Shown one piece after another: positions 19,358 to 28,570 of a DNA stretch of 64,000 bases (position 1 is its first letter; each line of letters opens with the position of its first letter). A model generated the notes under the pieces. That model was not told the DNA's origin. It saw nothing but the letters and a program-made list of their open reading frames with translations, and made no database searches. Source of the stretch: Comamonas halotolerans. GTDB lineage: Bacteria > Pseudomonadota > Gammaproteobacteria > Burkholderiales > Burkholderiaceae_C. The position numbers were made by a program, and so were the translations under genes. The stretch covers positions 1 to 64,000 of the forward strand of contig NZ_JASAUZ010000006.1 in the NCBI RefSeq assembly GCF_030162935.1, read 5' to 3'.

Positions 19358-20224
19358 TTAACTGGCTTGCAACTGCTGCGCATGGTGGCGCAAATGGTCG
19401 TCAATAAAGCTCTGAATGAAGTAGTAACCGTGGTCATAACCCCCCTGACGGCGCAGTGTCAGAGGCTGGCCCAGCTTTTCGCATGCAGCTTCCAGTGCCT
19501 CGGGCAATAGTTGCTTCTCGTGCAAAAACTTGTCGGCCATACCCTGGTCAATGAGAATGCCTGCCGGGTAGGGGACCTTGCCCTGCTTTTCCATCAGCAG
19601 GGTGGCGTCGTGCTGTGCCCATACTGCACGGTTGTCGCCCAGGTAGCCTGAAAAGGCTTTTTCACCCCAGGCACAGTTGCTGGGGTTCGCAATCGGTGCG
19701 AAAGCGGAAAGGCTTTTGAATTTGCCTGGATGGCGCAGCGCCAGTGTGAGTGCACCATGCCCTCCCATGCTGTGGCCCGAGATACCCAGACGTTGCATAT
19801 CAATGGGCAGGTAGCGCCCCAGCATGGGCAGCAGTTCTTCCATGATGTAGCTTTCCATACGCCAGTTACGTTCCCAGGGTGCTTGCTGGGCATTGAGGTA
19901 AAAGCCAGCGCCTACGCCAAAGTCCCAGCTGTCGGCTTCGCCGCGGACTTGGGCTCCGCGTGGACTGGTGTCGCAGGTAATCAGCGCCAGACCAAGCTCT
20001 GCGGCCAAGCGCTGGGCACCGGCTTTGACCATAAAGGTTTCTTCCGTGCAGGTCAGTCCGGCCAGAAACAGCAGCGCTGGTACTTTTTCGCCCATGATGG
20101 CCTGAGGGGGCAAGAACACGGAGAATTTCATGGGCAGACCAATCTCGCGTGAATCATGTTGGTAGTAGCGTTGTGCGCCGCCAAAGCAGGCATGGGCGGA
20201 CAAAAGCTCGAAGGGGGTGGACAT
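19358..20224 (-). CDS. fghA: S-formylglutathione hydrolase
   Basis: A 288-residue alpha/beta hydrolase that splits S-formylglutathione to formate and glutathione, the last step of glutathione-dependent formaldehyde oxidation. The nucleophile elbow is GISGHSMGGHGALTLAL, with the serine near residue 148. The aspartate lies in ILIDQGMADKFL and the histidine in GGYDHGYYFIQSFI. The opening SAHACFGGAQRYYQHDS is usual for the family. The preceding enzyme of the pathway, frmA, is on the same strand 2.8 kb upstream, separated by three unrelated genes. Confidence 0.95.
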   Translation of the reverse strand: MSTPFELLSAHACFGGAQRYYQHDSREIGLPMKFSVFLPPQAIMGEKVPALLFLAGLTCTEETFMVKAGAQRLAAELGLALITCDTSPRGAQVRGEADSWDFGVGAGFYLNAQQAPWERNWRMESYIMEELLPMLGRYLPIDMQRLGISGHSMGGHGALTLALRHPGKFKSLSAFAPIANPSNCAWGEKAFSGYLGDNRAVWAQHDATLLMEKQGKVPYPAGILIDQGMADKFLHEKQLLPEALEAACEKLGQPLTLRRQGGYDHGYYFIQSFIDDHLRHHAQQLQAS

Positions 20225-20463
20225 GGACGACTCCTGGAGAAAAAAGCGCTGTGGCTGCGGAGAATCTGCGGCTGAACTTAGCGCTGATTTTTAAAGGCGG
20301 CATTGCTCTGCCGTGTTGAGCGAAGTGTAGGGGCTTGGCGGGTACCGATGGACCAAACTTTTTACTTGCCAGCCAGTCTGGCGGGGCTTGTTCCGCTTCG
20401 TCCTACGCAGCGGGGGCAGAAGCGGTGAAAAGATGGGGATCCCGTTCTTTTCAGTGAGTTGCC

Positions 20464-20991
20464 ATGAAAGCCGTGCATTCCTTGTTTACTGCTGTCCATG
20501 CGTTGATGGCTTTGCTCTTTGCCTTGGTGTCCTTGGCTTTGCTCTGGATAGCAATCAGCAAGGGCTGGGCCACGGTGGCCAATGGTTTTGATGCCGAGAC
20601 CACCTTGCATATGGTGGAAGCTATGGGCGTGCTGGCCGCTGCAGTGGTGGCGCTGCAAATCAGCCAGACCGTCGTGGAGGAGGAGGTGGTGCGCGATGCG
20701 AGTATTGCAGGCCCGACACGTGTACGGCGTTTCCTTTCCAGGTTTTTGGTCGTGGTCGTGGTGGCACTGGCGATTGAGGCTTTGATTGCCACTTTCAAGG
20801 CGCAAGAAAATCCTGAAAGTCTGCTGTATGCGGCTGCTTTGATGGTGGGTGTAGGCAGCATGCTGTTTGGCTGGGGCATGTTTGTGCATCTGAATCGCTC
20901 AGCAGAAGAGCTGGAGCCCGAGGCGCTGCATGACGCAACTCAAGAGGATGAAGAAGTGACTGCCGAGGGTCAGCATGCGCGGCCCCGATAG
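20464..20991 (+). CDS. Unrecognised four-helix membrane protein
   Basis: A 175-residue protein I cannot assign to a family. Four hydrophobic segments stand out at about 7-31, 45-66, 88-108 and 118-140. The second ends in LQISQTVVEEEVVRDASI, an amphipathic charged loop. The C-terminal 35 residues are strongly acidic and hydrophilic and probably cytoplasmic. The layout resembles small inner-membrane proteins of unknown function seen in Burkholderiales. It has no operon partner; rhlE converges on it from the other strand. Confidence 0.65.
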   Translation: MKAVHSLFTAVHALMALLFALVSLALLWIAISKGWATVANGFDAETTLHMVEAMGVLAAAVVALQISQTVVEEEVVRDASIAGPTRVRRFLSRFLVVVVVALAIEALIATFKAQENPESLLYAAALMVGVGSMLFGWGMFVHLNRSAEELEPEALHDATQEDEEVTAEGQHARPR

Positions 20992-21003
20992 CGAAATACC
21001 CAT

Positions 21004-21027
21004 GAAAAAGCCACCTCAAGGGTGGCT
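21004..21027 (-). terminator. Rho-independent terminator after rhlE
   Basis: Minus strand AGCCACC, loop CTTGA, GGTGGCT, then TTTTC. It is placed 20 bases past the rhlE stop. Confidence 0.8.
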
Positions 21028-21046
21028 ATGGAGGCAGAGAATACGT

Positions 21047-22321
21047 CTAAAGAAGCTTGCCTTGCGCCGCCGCAGCTGCACGTAACTTGTCCTTTTTGCT
21101 CATGCGCTTGCCTTTGATACCGCCATTGTTGCCATCTTCATGCGGTTGGCGTTCAGGGGCCTTTTCTGTGACCGGGTAGGCTGCCAAGGTCTCCAGGGGC
21201 AGGTCCAGCTGGTTGCGTTTGGCAATCAGTCTCCAGTGCGCTTGCGTATCGGGTGTGACAAAGCTGATGGCTGTGCCACTCAAACCTGCGCGTCCAGTGC
21301 GGCCCACGCGGTGGGTGTAATCGTCAGGGGAACGAGGCAGGTCGTAGTTGATGACCACTGGCAATGCTTCGATATGAATACCGCGTGATGCCAGATCGGT
21401 AGTCACTACCACTTGCCACTGATTAGCCTTGAATTCTCGCAACACGGTCTCGCGTGCACCTTGGCTGAGTTCGCCATGGAAAGCCGTCGCATAAATCCCT
21501 TTGGCATACAACTTGTTGGCAACATGTTCGGCGCTGTAGCGGCTGGCGACAAATACGAGAACGCGCTGACCGGGATGTTGGAGAATCAGCTCGCGCAACA
21601 GGGCGCTGCGACGTGCTGCATCGATATGGATGGCACGCTGAGCAATTGTGGCATCTTGGTGGTGCGTGTTCTCAACTTCTACATTGTGGTGAGGTTCGCG
21701 CAACAGCTCAGCGGCAAGGTTTTGCACAGCAGGGTTGAATGTGGCTGAGAGAAGCAGGGTTTGGCGTGCTGTCTTGCTCGGGAGCAGCGCCAACACTTGC
21801 TCCAGTTCCTGCGCAAACCCCAGGTCCATCAGGCGGTCAGCCTCGTCCATCACCAGCGTTTGGATGGTGTGCAGCTTGAGCTGGCTGTGTGCCACCACAT
21901 CCAGCAAGCGTCCTGGAGTTGCAATCACCATGTCTACACCGCCACGCAGCGCCATCAGCTGAGGGTTGATGGAAACACCGCCCGTCAACACCGCCACTTT
22001 GGGCCGCTGTCCCAAGGCTTCTCCCAGATGGTAGATCAGCTCGGCCACCTGGGCGGCCAGCTCACGCGTTGGCACCAAGATCAGGGCCTTGGTGCTGCGA
22101 GGCCCCTGCCGATGGCTGGCATCACTAAGCAGCCAGCGTTGCAACAATGGAAGTATGTAGGCCGCTGTTTTGCCTGAGCCAGTTGGAGCGCAAGCGCGCA
22201 AATCTTGACCATCCAAAATCGCAGGAATTGCTTGCACCTGCACGGCAGTGGGTGCAATCAAGCCTTGAGAGGCGGCAGCGTGGGCCAGCGATGGGGCAAG
22301 GCCAAGAGCAGAAAAGGGCAT
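21047..22321 (-). CDS. rhlE: DEAD-box ATP-dependent RNA helicase, RhlE-like
   Basis: A 424-residue helicase with two RecA domains. Q motif PTAVQVQAIPAILDGQD, motif I APTGSGKTAAYILPLL, motif II VMDEADRLMDLGF, motif III LLSATFNP and motif VI HRVGRTGRAG are all intact. The short C-terminal tail (about 380-424) ends KGKRMSKKDKLRAAAAAQG and is basic, as expected for RNA binding. Such enzymes remodel RNA in ribosome assembly and mRNA decay. The RhlE label within the DEAD-box group is by length and motif context and less sure than the enzyme class. Confidence 0.9.
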   Translation of the reverse strand: MPFSALGLAPSLAHAAASQGLIAPTAVQVQAIPAILDGQDLRACAPTGSGKTAAYILPLLQRWLLSDASHRQGPRSTKALILVPTRELAAQVAELIYHLGEALGQRPKVAVLTGGVSINPQLMALRGGVDMVIATPGRLLDVVAHSQLKLHTIQTLVMDEADRLMDLGFAQELEQVLALLPSKTARQTLLLSATFNPAVQNLAAELLREPHHNVEVENTHHQDATIAQRAIHIDAARRSALLRELILQHPGQRVLVFVASRYSAEHVANKLYAKGIYATAFHGELSQGARETVLREFKANQWQVVVTTDLASRGIHIEALPVVINYDLPRSPDDYTHRVGRTGRAGLSGTAISFVTPDTQAHWRLIAKRNQLDLPLETLAAYPVTEKAPERQPHEDGNNGGIKGKRMSKKDKLRAAAAAQGKLL

Positions 22322-22544
22322 GGACAGAAAAACGCCTGAAAAGCAAAGACTGTAATTGTCTGCTTTGTAGCGCAGCTGTGTGCGGCAAGGACTTTAGATC
22401 GTAAACACGTTCTTATGCATTGCTGGGGGAACCTTCATTACCTATGGCGCTCCGACTACAGATGGTCAGCCGCGTTCTGCGCTAATGCAGCAGTGGTGGG
22501 CCTACAACTGGTGGCAGAAAAACGATAGAAATGGATGAATGGGA

Positions 22545-22985
22545 ATGAATGTTTTTTTGAAAACAGTGGCAGCGTTGGGCATTGCTTTTTCGGTGGCACA
22601 TGCACATGCAGAATTCGTGAGTATTTCTGGCAACAAGGTGAATATCAGAGCGTCGGCTTCGACAAAGTCTGACATCACCTGGGAGCTGACAGATGGCTAC
22701 CCCATGCAGGTCATGCAAAAACGTGGCAACTGGCTCAAGGTCAAAGACTTTGAAGGTGAGCTGGGGTGGGTGTATCGTCCGCTGACAGGCAAAAAGGCAC
22801 ACCATATCGTGAAGTCCGAGACCGCCAATATGCGAAGCGGCCCGGGCACCCAGAACAGGAAAGTGGGCCGCTTGCAGAAATACGATCTGGTTCAGACCCT
22901 GGAAAAGAAAAACGGGTGGGTCAAAGGCAGGGCCAGCGATGGCAAGACGGGATGGATTTCCAAAAAACTGCTGTGGGGATGGTGA
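22545..22985 (+). CDS. Exported protein with two bacterial SH3 domains
   Basis: A 146-residue protein with a signal peptide (MNVFLKTVAALGIAFSVAHA, cleaved after HAHA). Two SH3b repeats follow: VSISGNKVNIRASASTKSDI with WLKVKDFEGELGWVYRPLTG, then IVKSETANMRSGPGTQNRKV with WVKGRASDGKTGWISKKLLW. Bacterial SH3 domains bind cell-wall peptides, so a periplasmic or wall-associated role is likely. I prefer ATG 22545 over 22539 because GGA is better spaced. No partner gene is adjacent. Confidence 0.85.
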   Translation: MNVFLKTVAALGIAFSVAHAHAEFVSISGNKVNIRASASTKSDITWELTDGYPMQVMQKRGNWLKVKDFEGELGWVYRPLTGKKAHHIVKSETANMRSGPGTQNRKVGRLQKYDLVQTLEKKNGWVKGRASDGKTGWISKKLLWGW

Positions 22986-23019
22986 TTACAGGCATCATAT
23001 TGCTGATGCAGCATGCATG

Positions 23020-23048
23020 AAAAAAGCGCTCCTTTGGAGCGCTTTTTT
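23020..23048. terminator. Bidirectional terminator between the SH3 gene and frmA
   Basis: AAAAAAGCGCTCC, loop TTT, GGAGCGCTTTTTT. It has A and T tracts on both sides, serving the two convergent genes. Confidence 0.9.
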
Positions 23049-23065
23049 GTGCCTGACGCAAGGTC

Positions 23066-24187
<1,122 letters not shown>

Positions 24188-24422
24188 CTAGTGAGAGAGG
24201 TAAACGGGCAGTTCCAGCATCGCTGCGGACGTACCCGGCGGAAAGTATGAATGTAGGCGATAGCATCGCAGCGTGAGCGGCCGTGGCCGAGGATGCATGG
24301 GCTTTGGCCGAATGTGAGGAATTTTAAAGAATCGGTCACTCATCAATCAGTCAAACAGAGCGAACCCTGCCAAACATCGTGCTTTTGCGGTGCCAGCAAA
24401 TCAGGGCATTTTCCCCCGGCAG

Positions 24423-25247
24423 TTAATCATCTTCATTTGGAATCAGCGGTCCCCACACAGATGTATGCGCACCGGGTGGCGCTGCTTGGTCGTAAGCGGG
24501 CTTTACATCAATGGGGGCCTGACCACTTTCGCAGGACGTAAAGCCCCACTGACTGGGCCGGAACCGCGCCAGGGCTCCGTCGGGTTCGCCCACTACAAAT
24601 TCGGACACTATGTCGTAGTCAATCAGCGGTGCGTGGTAATGGGCAATATCTCCAGCGCGGCATTCCAGGTAAGGACGTTTGGGGTCAACGACCCAGGCAC
24701 CGTAGGGCTCATTCACGGTGCGGTCGAAGTGGTATACCGGGCCAATGCGTTGATCGCGGGCCAGCTCCAGTGTTCCGTGCGTATCGATCGCATTCACCCA
24801 TGCTCCCGCAATCTCCACAGGCTCAGGAAATCGGGCTGCATCCAGCCTGCGCAAGCCCAGCGGACGCTGGCGCTCTCCATTGTCATGAGCCTCATAACGA
24901 TTGATGAGCGTGCCTTTGGGAAACAGCATCTCGCCGTATTGAAAGTCCTGGGGCAATACAAAGCGCTGGCGGCTTTCCCGGTAGTGGGCCTGCAGTCTGA
25001 TCCGTTCATCCGTTTTCTGGAATTGGTATGTCAGCACCAAACCCCAGATATCTCCAGCCACAGCCAGGGCAGTCAGCAGTATCACCAGCCAGGTCCAAAA
25101 ACGTGGCCGTTGTACGGAAGGCGTATGCCGATAACTCAGCCACCACCAAAGCCCACGCAGCAGCAGTAGCAAACTGAGCCCTGCAGCCAGAAATGGCGCC
25201 AACAGCAGCAGCAACATCGGAAGCGTAAAGAGCGGGCCAGGAATCAT
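24423..25247 (-). CDS. Unrecognised membrane-anchored protein
   Basis: About 274 residues if started at the ATG at 25247 (MIPGPLFTLPMLLLLL); a TTG at 25289 is also possible and neither has a clear ribosome site. Two N-terminal membrane helices (about 5-30 and 48-68) are followed by a soluble domain of roughly 200 residues. It contains FQYGEMLFPKGTLINRYEAH, a turn reminiscent of beta-rich domains, and FDRTVNEPYGAWVVDPKRP. A single cysteine pair sits at ECRAGD and SCESG. I do not recognise the family and infer no function. It is followed by frmA on the same strand after 247 bases. Confidence 0.7.
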   Translation of the reverse strand: MIPGPLFTLPMLLLLLAPFLAAGLSLLLLLRGLWWWLSYRHTPSVQRPRFWTWLVILLTALAVAGDIWGLVLTYQFQKTDERIRLQAHYRESRQRFVLPQDFQYGEMLFPKGTLINRYEAHDNGERQRPLGLRRLDAARFPEPVEIAGAWVNAIDTHGTLELARDQRIGPVYHFDRTVNEPYGAWVVDPKRPYLECRAGDIAHYHAPLIDYDIVSEFVVGEPDGALARFRPSQWGFTSCESGQAPIDVKPAYDQAAPPGAHTSVWGPLIPNEDD

Positions 25248-25413
25248 GGTGAACGGTGCGCATCGTGCGCCAAGCTGCAAGGGCTTCAACTTTAGCCCGG
25301 GAGTGCGCTGCGAGAAGGCTGCGTGTGCGTATAGTCGGCTTCACGCGCTATAAAGATGTATCTAAATGCTGTTGGGTTGGTTGGCGCAGGCCCTGGCAGC
25401 CGGGATTTTTGTC

Positions 25414-26409
25414 ATGAAACACCACCACCCAGGCGCGCACCGCGTGGATGTGATTGTTTACCCTGGATTCAAGGCTCTGGAGGCCGTGGGGCCCATGTCG
25501 GTCTTTGATTACGCCAATGTGCATCTGCGGCAAAAAGGACTGCCTGATGGTTATGCATTGCGTGTTGTGGCGGCGGAAAAAGGTCTGGTGCGCTCGGACA
25601 CATTGATGGCTCTGGAGGCCACACACACATTGGCGGATGTGGAGCAGTTCCCAGGTTGCACTGCGTTGCTGGTCGGGGCAAGGCACATTGCCACTGTGTT
25701 GCAAGCCAGCACGCCTTTGGTGGCCTGGCTGCAGCGCGTGGCGCCGCAGGTGGCGCGCATGGTGACGCTGTGCAGCGGGAGCTTCTTCCTTGCTGAAGCA
25801 GGTTTGCTTGATGGCCGCCGTGCCGCAACACATTGGAGTGTGGCGCAGGAGTTGCAAAGAAGGCACCCCAAAGTCAAGGTGGATGCCGATGCCATCTATG
25901 TACGAGACGTGCATTACTGGACATCGGCAGGTGTGACTGCAGGTATTGACTTGGCGCTGGCCGTGGTTGAGCAGGACTTCGGTCATGCGCTGGCGCTGGA
26001 GGTGGCGCGCGATTTGGTCATGTACCTCAAGCGCCCAGGGGGCCAGTCACAATTCAGTGTCCAGTTAGCCAGTCAGTCGGTGCAGCACAGCGGCGTGCGG
26101 CTGGTGCAGCAATGGGTACTGGCCAATCTGGAGCAACCCATGCCGCAAGCATTGCTGGCTGAAAAAGCAGCGATGAGTGAGCGCCACTTTCGCAGAATTT
26201 TTCAGCAGGAGATTGGCTTGACGCCCAGCGCATTCGTTGAAAACGCACGCCTGGAAGGTGCCAAGCAGCTGCTGGAGACGCGCGGAGATCTGCCCTTGAA
26301 AACGGTGGCCGCGCGTGTGGGGATGGGTTCTGAGCAGGCGTTGCGTCACCTGTTTCAAAAGCGGCTGGGCATCACCCCGGTGGCCTATCGAGAGCACTTT
26401 GGCGATTAG
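25414..26409 (+). CDS. GlxA-family transcriptional regulator (DJ-1/PfpI plus AraC HTH)
   Basis: A 331-residue two-domain regulator. The N-terminal DJ-1/PfpI-like domain (about 10-180) opens VDVIVYPGFKALEAVGPMSV and has the nucleophile-elbow segment MVTLCSGSFFLAEAGLLDGR. The AraC-type double helix-turn-helix (about 225-325) includes MSERHFRRIFQQEIGLTPSA and RVGMGSEQALRHLFQKRLGI. Homologues sense small ligands and control catabolic genes, for example GbdR and CdhR in carnitine/betaine use. I use ATG 25414 because the domain normally begins close to the N-terminus. The last 4 bases overlap the end of the convergent HTH gene. Confidence 0.88.
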   Translation: MKHHHPGAHRVDVIVYPGFKALEAVGPMSVFDYANVHLRQKGLPDGYALRVVAAEKGLVRSDTLMALEATHTLADVEQFPGCTALLVGARHIATVLQASTPLVAWLQRVAPQVARMVTLCSGSFFLAEAGLLDGRRAATHWSVAQELQRRHPKVKVDADAIYVRDVHYWTSAGVTAGIDLALAVVEQDFGHALALEVARDLVMYLKRPGGQSQFSVQLASQSVQHSGVRLVQQWVLANLEQPMPQALLAEKAAMSERHFRRIFQQEIGLTPSAFVENARLEGAKQLLETRGDLPLKTVAARVGMGSEQALRHLFQKRLGITPVAYREHFGD

Positions 26410-26816
26410 GAGGCAACGGAGAGTTCCGGCACATTCCATTGCGCCAGCAAATCAGCGAACTCTTCAGCGGCGGACTTCGCATGTCCTGAAACGGGGAGCT
26501 GGTCAGCTTCGGGAAATAGGGCTGCAGCAGGACGGGAAGTTCCCACCAGTTGCAGCAGATCCAGTTCGGGGTTGACCAGCCACAAACACATCACATAGGT
26601 GGCTGTGGCAATGGCTGGATCTCCGCGTTCGATGCGTGCCATGGTGGGCTGGGAAATACCCAGCTTCTCGGCCCATTGGGCCTGGGTTTCTCCGCGCTGT
26701 TTGCGAGTAGTGACGATGTGCTGGGCAAGCTGTTCAATCTGCTGCAGGATGAACGGTGGAAATTGTGCCGGGCTGATGTTCTGACGGGGCATGGCACGCA
26801 TGGTAGTGCCGTTCAT
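26406..26816 (-). CDS. XRE-type helix-turn-helix protein
   Basis: A 136-residue protein with a Cro/CI-type domain at about 25-85: IVTTRKQRGETQAQWAEKLG and ISQPTMARIERGDPAIATAT. The remaining 50 residues (LLQLVGTSRPAAALFPEADQ onward) are variable. Proteins of this size and layout are often the antitoxin or regulator in HipBA-like pairs, but no HipA-like kinase is adjacent. It follows the phospholipase D gene by 31 AT-rich bases. TTGAAT lies at 26864-26859 on the minus strand, with TATTTATA about 15 bases on, so it may have its own promoter. The exact start among three N-terminal methionines is uncertain. Confidence 0.78.
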   Translation of the reverse strand: MNGTTMRAMPRQNISPAQFPPFILQQIEQLAQHIVTTRKQRGETQAQWAEKLGISQPTMARIERGDPAIATATYVMCLWLVNPELDLLQLVGTSRPAAALFPEADQLPVSGHAKSAAEEFADLLAQWNVPELSVAS

Positions 26817-26847
26817 CCACCATTTTTTGTAACTCTATAAATATTTC

Positions 26848-28419
26848 CTACAGTAGCCATTCAATCGGCAATTTGCCAAGCAGCCACAATGTCCAGCGCT
26901 GGTACCACGTAGTCTGCGGCTCTTGGTCGTACACAGGGGGAGGATCACCGATACCGCTGTGCCAGCGTAGCTTCCCTTGAGGACTGAGTGTGACGCGATA
27001 GGCTGAGCTGGGAATGTAGCGGTCAAAGCTGTGACTGATTTGCTGGGCCAATGCCGGGCTTTCGATCATCAGGCCCATTTCGGTATTCAGATGCACAGAG
27101 CGAGGGTCAAAATTGAAGGAGCCAACGAAAGCTCGTTTGCCATCCACTGCAAATGTTTTGGCATGCAGGCTGCTGCCAGAGCTACCCAGGGCCTTCAGTT
27201 GCAGGCGCAGCTTTTCATCCGCATAGTCTGGTGCCTGACCTCGCATCTCGTACAGCTCCACCCCTTGCTCGAGCAGCGGTTTGCGGTATTTGGCATAGCC
27301 TGAGTGCACGATGGCCACGTCGGTGGCTTCTAGCGCATTGGTCAGAATGCGTACGCGCAAGCCTTGGGCACGCATATGTGCAAAGGCATCAACGCCCGCT
27401 TGGGTTGGAACAAAATAGGGAGAAACCAGATCCAGCGAGGTGTGAGGCGTACCGATGGCACGTAGCAATTGCGCGCCAATCTGCTGCGTTTTTTGGCTTG
27501 CTCCCTGGATTTTCTCTGGTGGGTCACTCACCAGCGTGGCGCTGGCCCATTCCATGGGGAGCTGGGCGCGCAGCAAGTTTTGTACAAAAAAGGTCGATTG
27601 CAATGCCTTTTGGTAATCCTGCGAAGCAGGCGCTTGCATCAGTGCAAGGCCGCTATTGCGCAAATTGTCCAGAGGCAGCGGTTCTGCGTGTACGACTTGG
27701 TCGACGGGATAGGCGGCTACATTGTTCCAGTAGCGGTCAAAGTCTTGCTCAATATCTTGAACGACGGGTCCGATGACCAGTACATCCAGGTCGGCAAACA
27801 GTACGCCATCGGTTGCCCCGAAGTATTCGTTGCCAACATTGCGCCCCCCCACAATGCTGGATTGCCCGTCAGCCGAAAACGACTTGTTGTGCATGCGCCG
27901 ATTGGTACGGCTGAACTCGGTGATGTAACCCAGAGATTTGAGCCAGCCACGCTGCACAAAGGGGTTGAACAAGCGCACTTGCACATTGGGGTGGCTGTGC
28001 AGCGAGCGCAGTTCCTGATCCAGCCCTGCTGTGCCACCATCGTCCAGCAGCAAGCGAACGCGCACCCCGCGATCGGCAGCCATGAGCAACTCGTGCAGTA
28101 GCAGCAAGCCGGTCTTGTCGTTGCGCCAGATGTAGTACTGGACATCCAGCGTATGCTCCGCTTCGCGAGCAAGCAAGCCGCGAGCCGCAAATGCTTCGCG
28201 AGGGTCATTGAGCGGGTAGATGCCAGAGTGTGCGGCATCGGCCTGAGCCTGACGGCTCAAATGCGTATAGGCCTGGCCCAGTTTGGTTTGGGCTGAAACT
28301 TCCGGCGCAATTGCCTTGCTCGCGCTGTCGTCGTGCACCACAGTCGGTAAGCTGCAAGCACTCAGGAGACTGAGTGCCATGACCACACCCCCCAAGCAGC
28401 GCAAAGAACGTTCATACAT
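26848..28419 (-). CDS. Phospholipase D-family lipoprotein (cardiolipin synthase C-like)
   Basis: About 523 residues from the ATG at 28419; this start gives a clean lipoprotein signal MYERSLRCLGGVVMALSLLS followed by AC. Two HKD catalytic motifs are present: MHNKSFSADGQSSIVGGRN near residue 190 and LHAKTFAVDGKRAFVGSFNF near 420, the latter followed by NTEMGLMIES. This matches the ClsC/YmdC type, which joins phosphatidylethanolamine and phosphatidylglycerol into cardiolipin; phospholipase activity is the alternative. As a predicted lipoprotein it would act at the periplasmic side. It lies between ggt and the HTH gene on the same strand. Confidence 0.87.
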   Translation of the reverse strand: MYERSLRCLGGVVMALSLLSACSLPTVVHDDSASKAIAPEVSAQTKLGQAYTHLSRQAQADAAHSGIYPLNDPREAFAARGLLAREAEHTLDVQYYIWRNDKTGLLLLHELLMAADRGVRVRLLLDDGGTAGLDQELRSLHSHPNVQVRLFNPFVQRGWLKSLGYITEFSRTNRRMHNKSFSADGQSSIVGGRNVGNEYFGATDGVLFADLDVLVIGPVVQDIEQDFDRYWNNVAAYPVDQVVHAEPLPLDNLRNSGLALMQAPASQDYQKALQSTFFVQNLLRAQLPMEWASATLVSDPPEKIQGASQKTQQIGAQLLRAIGTPHTSLDLVSPYFVPTQAGVDAFAHMRAQGLRVRILTNALEATDVAIVHSGYAKYRKPLLEQGVELYEMRGQAPDYADEKLRLQLKALGSSGSSLHAKTFAVDGKRAFVGSFNFDPRSVHLNTEMGLMIESPALAQQISHSFDRYIPSSAYRVTLSPQGKLRWHSGIGDPPPVYDQEPQTTWYQRWTLWLLGKLPIEWLL

Positions 28420-28570
28420 ATAAAAGTAGTAGGAATATCGCTGCTGATACAAGCAGTTGACAAAGCTTACCTCACTCGATGAAGCGCTTTGCATATGTTA
28501 CTGGACTGCAGCGCGAATCCTTGTACCTTGCAGGTGCGCACGCTCTGGCAGTCCAGCAATGGAGGGCAAT

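Noticed and set aside
26406-28419. Toxin-antitoxin pair formed by the HTH gene and its neighbour
   Set aside because: The neighbour is a 523-residue phospholipase D lipoprotein, not a toxin, and no other small partner is present.
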